A stretch of DNA of 64,000 nt from CAVVSD01 sp963750895 (GCA_963750895.1 CAVVSD010000001.1:496001-560000), one strand, 5' to 3'; counted from the first letter of the stretch, positions 34,091 through 45,934 are shown. The notes: generated by a model from the letters alone, not told the origin. A program made the numbers and translations.

Positions 34091-35533
34091 CTACGCCGCC
34101 GGTCCGAACCAGGTGGCGAGCGCGTCGGCCAGGCCGTCCACGCCCTCGTCGCCGACCCACGCGACGTGGCCGTCGGGCCGGACGAGGACGGCCTCGGGCG
34201 CGGCCACCTCGCCGAGCACCGGCAGCTCCCACGGCCCGTCGTAGGCGGCGTCGACCGTCAGCACGCCGTACGCCGTCAGCGCGCCCGGCTCGCCGAGGTT
34301 GAGCAGCACCGGCCGCGCGTCGTGGAGCAGGTCGTAGACCGTCCGCGACCCGAGGTCGAGGTCCGGCATCCGTCGCCCGAGCAGGGGGTGCCCCTCGCCG
34401 AGGTCGTAGCCGATGTCGAGGCCCGACAGCATCCCGGCCATCGCCCTGCGCGGCGCGTCGAGTGCCATCAGCTCGCCGATCGTGTCGCGCAGGGCCTCGC
34501 TGCGCTCGTCGCCGCGCATGAGCGCCGTGAGCGCCATCGTCTTCTGCAGCACCCGCGCGGCCACCGGGTGGCGCTCGGCGTGGTAGCTGTCCAGGAGGCC
34601 GTCAGGCGACCTGCCCTGCACCACCCGGGCCAGCTTCCAGCCCAGGTTGACCGCGTCCTGGACCCCGGTGTTCAGACCCTGTCCGCCCATGGGCGTGTGC
34701 ACGTGGGCCGCGTCGCCGGCCAGCAGCACGCGTCCCTCCCGGTAGGACGCCGCCTGGCGCGCGGCATCGCTGAACCGCGAGATCCACCGGGCGTCGTGCA
34801 CACCGAAGTCGCTGCCCCAGGCGGCGATCATCCCCGCGCTGAGGTCGGCGAGGGTCGGCTCGGCTGCGCTCTGCGTGAGGTCCTCGTCGCGCACCACGAT
34901 CCGCGCGTACCCGTCGCCGACCGGGCCCATCGCGTAGGTGCCCTTCTCGTCGCGGTGGAGGTTGCCCATCTCGGACTCGTCGCGGACCATGGCCTCGGCG
35001 ATGAGGGAGCTGCTGGCGGCGTCCCAGCCCGCGAACTCGATGCCCGCCGCGCGGCGGACGACGCTGCGGCCGCCGTCGCACCCCACGAGGTACTCCGCCC
35101 GCAGCGACCCTCCGTCCGCCAGCTCGACGTCGACGCCCTCGGCGTCCTGCGTGAAGCCGGTGACCTCGGACTCGCGTCGGACCTGCACGTCCAGCTCGTC
35201 CACCCAGCCGGCCAGGATCTCCTCGAAGCGCCGCTGCCACAGGCCGAGCCCGTACGGCCGGCGCGTCGGGAAGTCGCTGATGTCGAGCACCGTCGGGAAG
35301 TGGATCGTCTGGAGAGGCTTGCCCTCCGACACGAACCGCTCGCCGACGCCGCGCTGGTCGAGCACCTCGATCGTGCGCGCCTGCAGCCCACCCGCCCGCG
35401 AGCTCTCCAGCTCGGGTCCCGCACGCCGTTCGACGATCACCGCGTCGACCCCGGCCAGCGCCAGCTCGGCCGCCAGCATCATCCCCGTCGGACCGCCGCC
35501 GGCGACCACCACCGCATGCTCTTCCGTACCCAT
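34091..35533 (-). CDS. rox: rifampicin monooxygenase-like FAD hydroxylase (Rox family)
   Basis: 480 residues, the length of actinobacterial Rox. FAD site VVVAGGGPTGMMLAAELALA (residues 7-26), EYLVGCDGGRSVVRRAAGIE, VLLAGDAAHVHTPMGGQGLN, GWKLARVVQG and a thioredoxin-like C-terminus (LLHDARPVLLNLG, AVLVRPDGHVAWVG). Rox enzymes hydroxylate and linearise rifamycins, giving resistance. The upstream 31-bp palindrome contains the rifamycin-associated element GGGGCTTG-N3-CAAGCCCC (35583-35601), supporting this assignment over a generic aromatic hydroxylase. Heads a three-gene leftward operon. Confidence 0.86.
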   Translation of the reverse strand: MGTEEHAVVVAGGGPTGMMLAAELALAGVDAVIVERRAGPELESSRAGGLQARTIEVLDQRGVGERFVSEGKPLQTIHFPTVLDISDFPTRRPYGLGLWQRRFEEILAGWVDELDVQVRRESEVTGFTQDAEGVDVELADGGSLRAEYLVGCDGGRSVVRRAAGIEFAGWDAASSSLIAEAMVRDESEMGNLHRDEKGTYAMGPVGDGYARIVVRDEDLTQSAAEPTLADLSAGMIAAWGSDFGVHDARWISRFSDAARQAASYREGRVLLAGDAAHVHTPMGGQGLNTGVQDAVNLGWKLARVVQGRSPDGLLDSYHAERHPVAARVLQKTMALTALMRGDERSEALRDTIGELMALDAPRRAMAGMLSGLDIGYDLGEGHPLLGRRMPDLDLGSRTVYDLLHDARPVLLNLGEPGALTAYGVLTVDAAYDGPWELPVLGEVAAPEAVLVRPDGHVAWVGDEGVDGLADALATWFGPAA

Positions 35534-35576
35534 TCCGTCCTGCCCTTCGTCGCTTGCGGCAGGAGATGATGAGACA

Positions 35577-35607
35577 CACCGGGGGGCTTGAATCAAGCCC
35601 CCCGGTG
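35577..35607. promoter_or_regulatory. rifamycin-associated element (RAE)-like palindrome
   Basis: A perfect palindrome with 15-bp arms around 35592. Its core, GGGGCTTGAATCAAGCCCC (35583-35601), has the same arms and 3-base spacer as the 19-bp RAE described upstream of rifamycin resistance genes in actinobacteria. It lies 44 bases before the Rox-like gene start. Confidence 0.85.
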
Positions 35608-35625
35608 CGGTGTACTTTGGATGTG

Positions 35626-35650
35626 GAAGGGGGCGCGCGGCGCCCCCTTC
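35626..35650. terminator. hairpin downstream of msrA
   Basis: GAAGGGGGCGC and GCGCCCCCTTC (perfect 11-bp arms, 3-base loop), 7 bases outside the msrA stop on its strand. It lies between msrA and the RAE and would insulate the Rox promoter. Confidence 0.65.
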
Positions 35651-35656
35651 GGCGTT

Positions 35657-36172
35657 CTAGGCGGCGGTCTCGCGGTGCGGCAGCTTCCAGCCTGCCCGCG
35701 GGAAGTGGCAGGTGTAGCCGTTCGGGATCCGCTGGAGGTAGTCCTGGTGCTCGGGCTCGGCCTCCCAGAAGGGGACGGCCTCGCTCAGCTCGGTCACGAC
35801 CTTGCCGGGCCACAGGCCCGAGGCGTCGACGTCGGCGATCGTCTCCTCGGCGACCTGGCGCTGCTCGTCGCTCGTGTAGAAGATCTCCGAGCGGTAGGAC
35901 GAGCCGATGTCGTTGCCCTGCCGGTCCTTCGTCGACGGGTCGTGGATCTGGAAGAAGAACTCCAGGATGTCCCGGTAGGAGATGCGCTCGGGATCGAAGA
36001 CGATCTCGACGGCCTCCGCGTGACCGGGATGGTTCGGGTAGGTCGGGTTGTCGTTCTTCCCGCCCGTGTAGCCGACCCGGGTGGAGAGGACTCCCTCGCG
36101 CTGGCGCAGCAGCTCCTGGACGCCCCAGAAGCAGCCTCCCGCGAGGATGGCGGTCTCGGTGTTGTCGCTCAT
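35657..36172 (-). CDS. msrA: peptide methionine-S-sulfoxide reductase A
   Basis: 171 residues from ATG 36172. The catalytic GGCFWGVQE motif is at residues 12-20, followed by VGYTGGKNDNPTY, HAEAVEIVFDP and YRSEIFY. It reduces methionine-S-sulfoxide in proteins or free form, repairing oxidative damage. No msrB domain is fused or adjacent. Monocistronic, with terminator hairpin downstream. Confidence 0.95.
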   Translation of the reverse strand: MSDNTETAILAGGCFWGVQELLRQREGVLSTRVGYTGGKNDNPTYPNHPGHAEAVEIVFDPERISYRDILEFFFQIHDPSTKDRQGNDIGSSYRSEIFYTSDEQRQVAEETIADVDASGLWPGKVVTELSEAVPFWEAEPEHQDYLQRIPNGYTCHFPRAGWKLPHRETAA

Positions 36173-36233
36173 CGCGATCTCGTTCCTTTCGAGGCTCTTC
36201 GTACCTCTCAGTCTAGTGTCGACCCGAGGCGTG

Positions 36234-36470
36234 TCAGTCCTCGGGAAGCGCCGCGAACGCCTTCTTCGTCGACCGGTACCACCCGAGTCCCGAGACGGGG
36301 CGCTTCCAGCGTCCGCGCATGTCCTCGAGCGCGCTCCTGTGCGTCTCGTCGCCGCCCGCGACCATCTCCTTGAGATGGGCGTCCTGGGCCTTGATGACGT
36401 CGTCGGCCTTGTCGCCGCGGTGCTGGGCGTCGCACGGCCCACCGAGCTGTCTGCAGGTCATCGTCTTCAT
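36234..36470 (-). CDS. DUF1059-type small protein
   Basis: 78 residues. The N-terminus MKTMTCRQLGGPCDAQHRG, followed by KADDVIKAQDAHLKEM, is the DUF1059 pattern (Cys pair and DxVIxxxDxH). The second half is a basic, tryptophan-containing tail (RGRWKRPVSGLGWYRSTKKA) not usual in the minimal domain. Function unknown. Lies upstream of msrA on the same strand with a 60-base gap. Confidence 0.75.
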   Translation of the reverse strand: MKTMTCRQLGGPCDAQHRGDKADDVIKAQDAHLKEMVAGGDETHRSALEDMRGRWKRPVSGLGWYRSTKKAFAALPED

Positions 36471-36575
36471 GCGGCCAGGCTAGATCCGGGCGGTGCTGCG
36501 GCGCTTCTCGATTCCTGATCGTTCTCTTCGCAGAAACACAGGAAACTCCCACGTCCCCGCGAGATCGTCCCGGCC

Positions 36576-37361
36576 ATGGAACATGACAGTCGTGAACCCG
36601 ATCACGGCGACGGCCTGCACGAGGACCTCGTCAAGCTCGCCTCGCGCCGTGACGCGCTGCGCATCTTCGGCGCCGGCGGCGCCACCGCCATCCTCACGAC
36701 GCTCGGCGCCTCGCGGGCGATGGCCGCCACGCCGACCGGCGAGGTGCCGACCGAGACCGCCGGCCCGTACCCGGGCGACGGGTCCAACGGCCCGGACGTG
36801 CTCGACGACTCCGGCATCGTGCGCCACGACATCCGTCGCAGCTTCGGGAGCAGCCGGACGCTCGCGAAGGGCGTCCCGCTGCGGGTCAACCTGACCGTCA
36901 CCGACGCCTCGAAGGACTACGCGCCGATGGCCGGTGCGGCCGTGTACCTGTGGCACTGCGATCGAAGCGGCCGGTACTCGATGTACTCCTCGGAGATCGA
37001 GGACGAGAACTACCTCCGCGGGATCGCGGCGACCGACAGCGACGGCACCGCGTGGTTCAGGACGATCTTCCCGGCGTGCTACTCGGGGCGCTGGCCGCAC
37101 ATCCACTTCGAGGTCTACTCGTCCGTCGCCAAGGCCGTCTCGAACGGCCCGATCGTCAAGACGTCGCAGCTCGCGCTGCCCAAGGCGGTCTGCGATCGGG
37201 TGTACGCGACGAGCGGCTACTCCGGGAGCGTTCGGAACCTCGCGCAGACGTCGCTGTCGCGCGACATGGTCTTCGGCGACGACAAGGCGGCCCACCAGCT
37301 CGCGACGGTGACCGGGAGCGTCAAGGAGGGGTACGTGGCGAACCTCACCGTGGGCGTCTGA
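36576..37361 (+). CDS. exported intradiol dioxygenase-family protein
   Basis: 261 residues with a twin-arginine-like signal (SRRDALRIFGAGGATAILTT, cleavage near SRAMA at about 48). The mature part has the intradiol ring-cleavage beta-sandwich: TETAGPYPG, AAVYLWHCDRSGRYSMYS and GRWPHIHFEVY, which hold the Tyr/Tyr/His/His iron ligands of protocatechuate/catechol dioxygenases. Length and the export signal match the secreted dioxygenase-like group thought to act on extracellular aromatics. Convergent with the methyltransferase gene. Confidence 0.85.
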   Translation: MEHDSREPDHGDGLHEDLVKLASRRDALRIFGAGGATAILTTLGASRAMAATPTGEVPTETAGPYPGDGSNGPDVLDDSGIVRHDIRRSFGSSRTLAKGVPLRVNLTVTDASKDYAPMAGAAVYLWHCDRSGRYSMYSSEIEDENYLRGIAATDSDGTAWFRTIFPACYSGRWPHIHFEVYSSVAKAVSNGPIVKTSQLALPKAVCDRVYATSGYSGSVRNLAQTSLSRDMVFGDDKAAHQLATVTGSVKEGYVANLTVGV

Positions 37362-37376
37362 CCCCGTCACCCGCGG

Positions 37377-38507
37377 TCAGTCCGTGAGCCGGTAGAAACG
37401 CCAGAAGTCGTGGTCGATGGGCAGCACCTCGACGTTCGCGAAGCCGGCCTGGGTGGCGTAGGCGCGCACCGTCTCGCTGCGGATCACGGTGCCGGTCGCC
37501 GCGGAGTCCTCCTCCAGGTTCGCGACCGGCAGGCAGTGCAGGACGCTGAATCCGTAGTCGAACCGTTCGATCTCGTCGCCCGGCGCGGTGAAGCGATCCG
37601 CCACGCGCTCGTCGGCGACCAGGACGGCGCCGCCGTCGGCGAGGCTGTCGCGGGCGCTCTTGAGCGCCTCGACGGGATGGTTCATGTCGTGCAGCGCCTC
37701 GAAGATCGTGACCAGGTCGTAGCGCCCCGGGAGCTTCGCCTCGCCCGCGCCGTGGATGACCGGTCGCACCCGATCGGCCAGGCCGGCGGCGCCGACGTTG
37801 CGGCGCGTCGACTCGATCGAGTCGGCGTCCTCGTCGATCGCCTCGACGGTCGCCTTCGGATACGCCCGCGCGATCGCGATGCTCGACCACCCCGTCCCGC
37901 AGCCGAGATCGGCCACGTGCGCCGGCGGATCGGCCCGCAGGCGGGCATCGATCTCCGGGACGGCCGCGAACCAGTCCGCGAGGAGATTGTGGAACTGCGG
38001 CCGGTTGGTGGCTGCGATGCCCTCGACCGTGTCGGCGCCATAGGCGGGGTACGGGACGCCGGCGCCACTGCGGTACGCCTCGATCAGCTCGTCGATCGGG
38101 CGCAGGACGCCGATGACGAGCTGCGCGAGACCGGTGAGGTGGCTGAGGTCCTCCTCGTCGACGAAGACCGCGCGGTGAGCGTCGGGCAGGGTGTAGCGGC
38201 GCGCGCCGGCATCGGCCTCCGGGTCGTCGACGTCGAGGAAGCCGGCCACGGCCTGCTGCTCGAGCCACTCACGCACGTAGCGCTCCGCGGTGCTTGTCCG
38301 CGTTGCCAGCTCGGCCGGTGTCGCAGCACCGCCCTCGGCGAGCGCTCGGTAGAAGCCGAGCCGTCCGCCCACGTGGACCGACGCGATCTCCAGCGTGTGG
38401 ATCGCCGCAATGAACAAGCGCTCGGCGAGCGCGTCGGTGCTGCCGCCGGGTGCTTCGATCGCGTCATCGCCAACCTCCAGCAAGCGATGGGGGCGGGTGA
38501 CGCCCAC
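37377..38507 (-). CDS. SAM-dependent methyltransferase with winged-helix N-domain
   Basis: Up to 376 residues from GTG 38507, which has GGGAGG directly in front; the true start may be further in. An N-terminal winged helix (ATPAELATRTSTAERYVREW then LEQQAVAGFLDV) precedes a Rossmann MTase (HVADLGCGTGWSSIAIARAY, VEAIDEDADSIEST, VTIFEALHDMNHPVEALKSA). This layout is common in actinobacterial methyltransferases of small molecules. Substrate unknown. Confidence 0.8.
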   Translation of the reverse strand: MGVTRPHRLLEVGDDAIEAPGGSTDALAERLFIAAIHTLEIASVHVGGRLGFYRALAEGGAATPAELATRTSTAERYVREWLEQQAVAGFLDVDDPEADAGARRYTLPDAHRAVFVDEEDLSHLTGLAQLVIGVLRPIDELIEAYRSGAGVPYPAYGADTVEGIAATNRPQFHNLLADWFAAVPEIDARLRADPPAHVADLGCGTGWSSIAIARAYPKATVEAIDEDADSIESTRRNVGAAGLADRVRPVIHGAGEAKLPGRYDLVTIFEALHDMNHPVEALKSARDSLADGGAVLVADERVADRFTAPGDEIERFDYGFSVLHCLPVANLEEDSAATGTVIRSETVRAYATQAGFANVEVLPIDHDFWRFYRLTD

Positions 38508-38699
38508 CCTCCCAGCACGCTGAGGCTCAGTCAACGCGTCCCCTCGCAGACGCCCCTTGGCAGGGCTTCCTGAAGCTGCTCGCCGGAGTGCTGGCCCCCC
38601 GGCGCGGCGCGCTAGCCGCACTCGGCGAACGTGCTGCCCGCCACTCCGACGCCGGGTGCCATCCCCCTCGGCACGGACGTGGGCTGGGAGCCTGCGTGC

Positions 38700-39488
38700 A
38701 TGAGCCAAGAGAGCACAACGGAGTCCACGACCATCGCGCCTTCTGGTCCCCCGAGACGAGGCCGATCCGGCGGGCGCATAGCCGCACTCGTCGCAGGCAG
38801 CCTCGTCGGCCTGGTAGCGGTCGCCCTGCTGATCGGCGGCGGCGCACTGCTGTGGGGCAACGGCCAGAAGGACGACGCCGGCTACGTCTCGACCGGGACG
38901 CACGGCCTGCACACCAGCACCTACGCGCTGACCACCGACAATCTCGACATCGACCTCGACGGAGCCGGCTGGGTGCTCGACACCGACCGCCTCGGCCACG
39001 TCCGCGTCCAGGCGACGTCGCGCAACGACAAGCCGGTGTTCGTCGGCATCGCTCCCACGCGTGACGTGTCGGACTACCTCGCCGAGACCGCGCACTCCTC
39101 GGTCACCGACATCGAGGACGGGCCGTTCAGCTCCTTCGACGTCACCTACCGCGATCACGCCGGCGACGTCAAGCCCGCCGCTCCTGCGGACCAACGCTTC
39201 TGGGCCGCCTCGGCACAGGGCACCGGCTCGCAGGCGATGACCTGGAAGGTCCGCGACGGCGACTGGTCGGTCGTGGTCATGAACGCCGACGGCTCCGCCG
39301 GCGTCGATGCCGGCGTGCGCGCCGGAGCCGACGTGCCGTTCCTGGCCCCCGCCGGCTGGATCACGCTCGGCGGAGGCCTGGTCCTGCTCGCCGGTGCCGG
39401 CGGGCTGCTGTACCTGGGGCTCCGCAAGCCGCCCCGCACGCGGCCGGAGCACGTCACCGAGCGCGAGCCGGTTGTCGCGTCCGTCTGA
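38700..39488 (+). CDS. two-segment membrane protein, unknown function
   Basis: 262 residues. Ser/Thr-rich cytoplasmic N-terminus, first membrane helix IAALVAGSLVGLVAVALLIG (about 28-47), an exported domain of about 170 residues beginning GNGQKDDAGYVSTGTHGLHT, second helix WITLGGGLVLLAGAGGLLYL (about 220-240) and a basic tail. No family recognised. It precedes the response regulator gene by 110 bases with a strong terminator between, so they are separate units. Confidence 0.7.
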   Translation: MSQESTTESTTIAPSGPPRRGRSGGRIAALVAGSLVGLVAVALLIGGGALLWGNGQKDDAGYVSTGTHGLHTSTYALTTDNLDIDLDGAGWVLDTDRLGHVRVQATSRNDKPVFVGIAPTRDVSDYLAETAHSSVTDIEDGPFSSFDVTYRDHAGDVKPAAPADQRFWAASAQGTGSQAMTWKVRDGDWSVVVMNADGSAGVDAGVRAGADVPFLAPAGWITLGGGLVLLAGAGGLLYLGLRKPPRTRPEHVTEREPVVASV

Positions 39489-39507
39489 CCCCTCAGCAGT
39501 CGACGTG

Positions 39508-39537
39508 ACGAGGGCCCGCCATCTGGCGGGCCCTCGT
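39508..39537 (+). terminator. terminator of the membrane protein gene
   Basis: ACGAGGGCCCGCC and GGCGGGCCCTCGT: perfect 13-bp arms with an ATCT loop, 20 bases after the stop. Confidence 0.8.
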
Positions 39538-39598
39538 GCTCGGCTAGCCGCCGACGCGCGCCCCAGCGCGGTCATGGGCGTGGGAGGATGGCTCGCGT

Positions 39599-40234
39599 AT
39601 GTCCGTCCGCGTCGTCGTCGCCGATGACCACCCGGTGTTCCTCGACGGCCTCGCCCGGATCGTGTCTCGCGCCGCTGAGCTCACGCTCGTCGCGACCGCC
39701 CGGGACGGCCGGGTCGCGCTCGACCAGATCCGCGCCGAGCGGCCCGACGTCGCGCTCATCGACCTCGAGCTCCCCGATGTCGACGGCTTTCGGGTCATCG
39801 AGACGGTCCGCCGCGAGGCGTTGCCCACCCGGGTCCTGGTCATCTCCGCCTCCGTCGACAGCGCGAAGGTCTACCGGGCGATGGAGGCCGGAGCTGCCGG
39901 ATACGTCCCCAAGGTCGCCGGCGACGCCGCGATCAGGGACGCGATCGTCGGCGTCGCGCGCGGGGAGACGCAGCTCGTGGGCGAGCTCCTGGACGGCTTG
40001 GCGACCGAGATCCGCCTGCGCCGCGACCACGCACCGGGCCCGTCGCTGACCCCCCGGGAGCTCGACGTGCTCCGTCTTGCCGCCGATGGGCACCCCAACG
40101 CCGAGATCGCACGGCAGCTGCTGGTGAGCACGGCCACCGTGAAGTCCCACCTGCAGAACGTCTTCGAGAAGCTCGAGGCCCCGGACCGCGCCGCGGCTGT
40201 CGCGCGCGCGATCCGGCGCGGCCTCGTCAACTAG
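39599..40234 (+). CDS. NarL/LuxR-type response regulator, orphan
   Basis: 211 residues. Receiver: VVVADDHPVFLDG, phosphoacceptor Asp in DVALIDLELPDVDG (about 55), GYVPKVAGD; LuxR helix-turn-helix: LTPRELDVLRLAADGHPNAE, IARQLLVSTATVKSHLQNVF. No kinase gene is adjacent on its strand; the hybrid kinase at 44142 lies beyond hyuBA. The stop overlaps the hyuB stop by 4 bases tail to tail. Confidence 0.9.
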   Translation: MSVRVVVADDHPVFLDGLARIVSRAAELTLVATARDGRVALDQIRAERPDVALIDLELPDVDGFRVIETVRREALPTRVLVISASVDSAKVYRAMEAGAAGYVPKVAGDAAIRDAIVGVARGETQLVGELLDGLATEIRLRRDHAPGPSLTPRELDVLRLAADGHPNAEIARQLLVSTATVKSHLQNVFEKLEAPDRAAAVARAIRRGLVN

Positions 40235-41980
40235 ACGTCCGCGCGCAGGCGCGCGGTCTCCTCCTCGTCGATCTCGAACAGCGCGGCGTCGGCGTCGACC
40301 TCGCGGATCTCGACCCCGTAGTGCTCGCGCGCCGCGGCGATCGTCACGTAGCCGTCGATGACGTCCTCCCGCACCCACTCGGCCGGCCGCGTGCGCGGGT
40401 CGCCCCAACCGCCGCCACCGCCCTCCCAGAAGCGGATGAGCGTGTCCCGGCGGGCCGTGACGCCCGAGCGCATCACGCCGAGCTCCTCGTCGCCGTGGAT
40501 GAGCCCGCTGCCCATCGCCGCCTCTCCGCCGTCATAGCCCCAGACGGGCTCGACCGCCCGCGAGCCGAGCACCGACAGCGTCGCGTCGCCCTGGGTGAGC
40601 TCGAAGTCGCGCGTGACGCCGATGCCGCCGCGGTGCAGACCGGCGCCGGCGGAGTCGGGGATGAACTCGTAGCGGTGGGTCAGGATCGGGTAGACGCGCT
40701 CCTGCACCTCGACGGGCTCGTTGCGCGTGCCCGACGCGTACAGGCTGATGGCCGAGTGGTTGTCCTTCTTGCCCGGCCGGGCGCCGTAGCCGCCCTCCTT
40801 CCAGAGGTACATGACGAAGTCGCGCTCGATGCCGGGGCGCGGGTCGTGGCCGCCGACGACCATGTTGGTCATGTTGCCGCCGCACACCATCGAGCGCTCG
40901 GGGCGCATCTGCAGGTACGCGCCGAACACGCAGGCGCAGATGACCTCGTAGGAGGTCGCGAACGCGCCGCTGATCGACGCCGGGAAGCGCGCGTTGGTGA
41001 CGAGCCCCTCCGGGTTGACGATGTCGATCGCGTCGAACATCCCTTCGCTGGCCGGGACGTGCGGGAAGATCGCCTTCGTCGCGACCATGAGCGCGGATTG
41101 GGCCATGGAGCGCGTCGCGTTGATCGCGCCGCGTGCCTGCGGAGCGCTGCGCGACAGGTCGTAGCGCGCGCGGTCGCCCTCGATGGTGAGGTCGAGCGCG
41201 ATCCGGACCGGGGTCACGCGGTCGCCCATCGGATCGAAGTCGATCGCGTCCTCGAACGAGTACGTGCCGTCGGGGATGCTCGAGAACTCCTCGCGCAGCA
41301 GCGCCTCCGAGTAGCGCCGAAGCTCGGTCATCTGCGCGGTGATGACGTCGTCGCCGTGGCGGTCCATGAGCGACTGCAGGCGCGTCTCGCCGGTCCGGCA
41401 GGCGGCGATCTGCGCGAAGCAGTCACCCTGGTTGAGGTCCGGCACCCGGGTGTTGCGCAGGATGAAGCGCAGCACCTCGTCGTCGAGCTCGCCCTCGCGG
41501 ACGAGGTGGATGGGCGGGATGTACAGCGCCTCGCCGTAGCTCTCGACCGCCTCCGGGTGGAAGCGAGCCGGGGACGGGCCCGCCGAGGTCCGACCAGTGC
41601 GCCGAGTTCTGCGTGAACGCGACGAGGGTGCCGTGCCGGTAGACCGGCATGATCGTCCGCACGTCCTGGCAGTGCGTCCCGCCCAGGAAGGCGTCGTTCA
41701 TGATGATGATGTCGCCCTCGTGGAGGCGGTCCTTGCCGATCCACTCGATGACGGCCTTCACGGTGTGCGGCAGCGTCCCGACGTGGGCGGGGAGGTCCTC
41801 CTTGCCCTCCGCGATGAGGCGTCCGTCGGCGTCGCAGATCGCGGTGCTGAAGTCGCGGCCCTCGCTCACGACGAGCGAGTGGGCGACCTTCTCGAGCATC
41901 AGCCCCATCTCGTCGACGATGCCCATGAAGGCGTTGCGCAGGACCTCGAAGGTGATCGGGTCGATCGTGTCGTCGTGCAT
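40231..41980 (-). CDS. hyuB: hydantoinase B/oxoprolinase family protein (one frameshift)
   Basis: About 583 residues with one indel near 41575. N-terminal part: DPITFEVLRNAFMGIVDEMG, DIIIMNDAFLGGTHCQDVRT; C-terminal part: QGDCFAQIAACRTGETRLQ, SYEVICACVFGAYLQMRPE, FWEGGGGGWGDPRTRP. HyuB pairs with HyuA (encoded 14 bases upstream) in ATP-dependent hydrolysis of hydantoins/5-oxoproline or in ketone carboxylase-like enzymes. No third carboxylase subunit is present, so a hydantoinase or oxoprolinase role is more likely. Confidence 0.87.
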
Positions 41981-41994
41981 GCGTTCGGGTCCTC

Positions 41995-44031
41995 TCACGC
42001 TCGGACTGCGATGACGATGTCGCCCGCGGCGTCGACGCGGGCGGCGATGCCGGGCGGCAGGACGACGGTCGTGTCGACGCCTTCGACGATGCACGGCCCG
42101 ACGAGCTCGGCGTCCGGCGCGAGCGCCGCCCGGTCGAGGACCCGCGCGTCGATCCACCCGGTGTCCGGGAAGTGGACCTGGCGCGACGTCTCCGGGCGCT
42201 GCTCGCCGTCCGCCGCGTAGCGGACCGCGTCGAGGTCGGGGCGTGCGCGCGCACCGCGCGCCGTCACCCGGAGCGTCGAGGACTCCACGAGCTGCTCGGG
42301 GTGGCTGTAGCGGTAGTGCTGCTCGTGCTCGGCGTGGAAGAGCTCGATCGCGCGGGCGAACCCGTCGTCGGTCACGTCCTCCAGCGGCACGGTGATCGAG
42401 TGCAGCTGGCCGATGTAGCGCAGGTCGAGGCTGCGCTCCAGCACGAGCTGCTCCGCTCGACGCCCTGCAGCTCCAGGCTCGTGAGGACGCGGTCGCCGAT
42501 CTCGTCGTAGATCGAGGCGACCTCCTGGACGTCGAGCTCGTCCTGACGGCGCACGAAGGCCCAGGAGAAGTCGTCCAGCGGATCGACGAACAGGAGACCC
42601 AGGGCGCTCGTGACGCCGGGATAGGCCGGAACGATCACCTCGGGCATCTCGAGCTCGCGAGCGATGTCGACCGCGTGCAGCGGGCCTGCGCCCCCGAAGG
42701 CGATGAGCGTGAAGTCACGCGGGTCGTAGCCGCGCTCCACCGTGATGAGCCGGATCGCCGCGACCATGTTGGCGTTCGCGATGCGCAGCAGGCCCTCGGC
42801 GGCGTCGTCGATCGAGAGCCCGAGCGGCTCGGCGAGGCCCTGCCGGACGGCGTCCGGTCGCGAGCTCTCGGTCCAGCGCCATGCGCCCGTCGAGGAACTC
42901 GTCGTTGCTCACCCGGCCGAGCACGAGGTGCGCGTCGGTGTTGGTCGGCTCCGTCCCACCCTGGCCGTAGCAGGCGGGCCCCGGGTCGGCGCCCGCGCTC
43001 TGCGGCCCGTTGCGAGGCTTGCCGGCCGGGTCGAGCCAGCCGATCGAGCCACCGCCGGCGCCGATCGACATGACGTCGATGCTCGGGAACCGGATCGGCA
43101 TGCCCCACTCGAGGTCGAACGAGGTGCTCATCTGCGGCTTGCCGTCCACGACGACTGCGAACTCGCAGGTCGTCCCGCCCATGTCGATGCACACGGCGTT
43201 GGCGACCCCCGCCGACTCGGCGATGGCGGCGCCCGCTATGACGCCTGCCGCCGGCCCCGAGTTCAGCGTCTTGACCGCGTGGCCCTTGGCGTAGTCGCTG
43301 GTCATCGTGCCGCCGCCGTTGTGCATGACCAGGACGATGTCCTCGTTGAAGCCGTCCTCGCGCAGGCTCTCCACGAGCGTCGTCATGTAGCGGCTGAGGA
43401 TCGGCGCGGTGTAGGCGTTGGCGACCGTCGTCGCGGTCCGCTCGAACTCCGGCGGCTCCGGCAGGATCTCGGTCGACAGCGAGACGCTGAGCTCCGGGTC
43501 GGCCTCCAGGAGGAGATCGCGGATGCGCCGCTCGTGCGCGGGGTTCATGTGGGCGTTGATGAGGCACACGGCGACGGACTCCAGGCCGCGCGCGCGGATC
43601 CGCCGGATGGCGTCGCGGACGGTGTCCTCGTCCAGCGGCGTGACCACCGTGCCGTCGTAGGCGACCCGTTCGGCGACCTCCAGGCGATGGCGTCGCGGGA
43701 CCAGCGCCGGCGGCGGGTCCCAGAGGATGTCGTAGAGCTCCTCGCGGTTCGCGCGGCGGATCTCGAGGATGTCGCGGAAGCCCTCGGTGGTGATGAGCCC
43801 GGTCGCAGCGCCGCGCTTGGTGATGACCGCGTTCGTGGTGACGGTCGTCCCGTGGAAGAGGCGCCGGATGTCACCCGACGGGATGCCGAGCTCTCGCACG
43901 CCCTCGATCACGGCCCGGTCGAAGTCCGGCGGCGTCGACGGCACCTTCGCCACCCGGAACTCCCCGGCGTCGCTGAGCGCAACGAGATCGGTGAACGTGC
44001 CCCCGGTGTCGCAACCGACGATCCATGACAT
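41995..44031 (-). CDS. hyuA: hydantoinase A/oxoprolinase family protein (two frameshifts)
   Basis: About 678 residues; two indels near 42865 and 42445 that cancel in phase. ATPase motifs typical of HyuA: IVGCDTGGTFTDLVAL, HGTTVTTNAVITKRG, LNSGPAAGVIAGAA, CIDMGGTTCEFAVV, MSIGAGGGSIGWLD, GADPGPACYGQGG. Coding signal is clean between shifts (AFGGAGPLHAVDIARELEMP in the middle part; VLPPGIAARVDAAGDIVIAV at the end). It phosphorylates the cyclic amide to allow ring opening with HyuB. Divergent from the hybrid histidine kinase, which might sense the same substrate. Confidence 0.87.
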
Positions 44032-44141
44032 CGCTCCGTCGTCTCCTTGGTCGATCCGATCAGCCTCGCGCGCATGGCGTGCCGGCGGCATCCGCTGCAT
44101 GGCTACATCGGGGAGGAGACGTCGCCTGGCACTCTCCCGGC

Positions 44142-45932
<1,791 letters not shown>

Positions 45933-45934
45933 GC

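Noticed and set aside
37377..39575. 732-codon minus frame running through two genes
   Set aside because: Only its last 376 codons form a methyltransferase; the upstream part is antisense to the membrane protein gene at 38700.
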